Below, one piece after another: positions 6,896-7,017 of a stretch of DNA of 7,017 nt; within the stretch, counting starts at the first letter, position 1, and each line of letters opens with the position of its first letter. This DNA comes from an uncultured Bacteroidales bacterium. GTDB lineage: Bacteria > Bacteroidota > Bacteroidia > Bacteroidales > UBA932. The stretch covers positions 1-7,017 of the forward strand of contig CAJOMB010000081.1 in the NCBI GenBank assembly GCA_905235615.1. Direction: 5' to 3'. The notes under the pieces were generated by a model that saw only the letters and a program-made list of their open reading frames with translations, had not been told where the DNA came from and did no database searches. A program made the position numbers and the translations under genes.

Positions 6896-6928
6896 TCCAG
6901 ACTTTCAGGTACTGCTGCAGGGCCAGCA

Positions 6929-7017
6929 TCAATTGCCTCCCAGGTCTTTGGGAGCAGTTGGACGGAAAGTGGGATTTTCCAGTTCTTGCTGTTTTTTGAA
7001 CCGGGCTTCGGCGGTGG
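6929..7017 (-). CDS. Possible 3' end of an unidentified convergent gene (partial)
   Basis: On the - strand a frame open from the window edge reads TAEARFKKQQELEN followed by PTFRPTAPKDLGGN and stops at TGA (6931-6929). The charged, low-hydrophobicity peptide looks like a real protein tail more than the alternative frames do, but only 28 codons are visible and I do not recognise the family. The stop shares its A with an ATG that starts a 13-codon frame (6929-6888, MLALQQYLKVWNG), which ends directly next to the Rel stop. The two could be one gene with a frameshift, a coupled micro-ORF, or chance. Nothing else was seen in 6888-7017. Confidence 0.3.
   Translation of the reverse strand, partial: TAEARFKKQQELENPTFRPTAPKDLGGN

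Noticed and set aside
6937..6954. Inverted repeat CTCCCA / TGGGAG with a 6-base loop
   Set aside because: A 6-bp stem with no T-run, lying inside a likely - strand coding tail; probably chance.
1..7017. CRISPR array, tRNA or rRNA genes, insertion sequence ends or a phage module
   Set aside because: No spaced direct repeats, cloverleaf-like segments, terminal inverted repeats or transposase motifs were seen. The only repeats are the S1 domain repeats in rpsA.

Overview
The window looks like a chromosomal core region of a Bacteroidota (Bacteroidales-type) bacterium with fairly GC-rich coding DNA. The evidence is a near-perfect Bacteroidota promoter (TTG, 20 bases, then TATATTTG) upstream of the first gene, an AT-rich leader without a Shine-Dalgarno sequence, a ~590-residue six-repeat ribosomal protein S1, and a Bacteroidota-like secreted glucosaminidase with LysM repeats. 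I cannot place it to genus.

Layout: positions 1-118 hold the promoter and leader of rpsA, with two mutually exclusive hairpins, one of them terminator-like. Five genes then run on the + strand with almost no space between them: rpsA (ribosomal protein S1, 119-1894), rnz (ribonuclease Z, 1887-2813, GTG start overlapping the rpsA stop by 8 bases), a secreted glucosaminidase with two LysM-like repeats (2838-3779), mltG (membrane endolytic transglycosylase, 3782-4798), and a long RelA/SpoT-type (p)ppGpp synthetase (4785-6887, GTG start overlapping the mltG stop by 14 bases). The last 130 bases (6888-7017) contain no recognisable + strand gene. They probably carry the 3' end of an unidentified convergent - strand gene.

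The genes cover translation (S1), tRNA 3' maturation (RNase Z), peptidoglycan remodelling (glucosaminidase, MltG) and the stringent response (Rel). The tight spacing suggests one transcript or two overlapping ones, with a possible second, near-leaderless promoter in the 24-base gap before the glucosaminidase gene.

The most notable point is the RSH protein. Its synthetase, TGS, zinc-finger-like and ACT regions look intact, but the HD hydrolase domain has lost the HD pair, the downstream ED pair and the HN of the RLHNM motif, so it probably makes but does not degrade (p)ppGpp. Otherwise the window is ordinary conserved housekeeping DNA. I found no CRISPR array, tRNA, rRNA, complete mobile element or clearly novel system.
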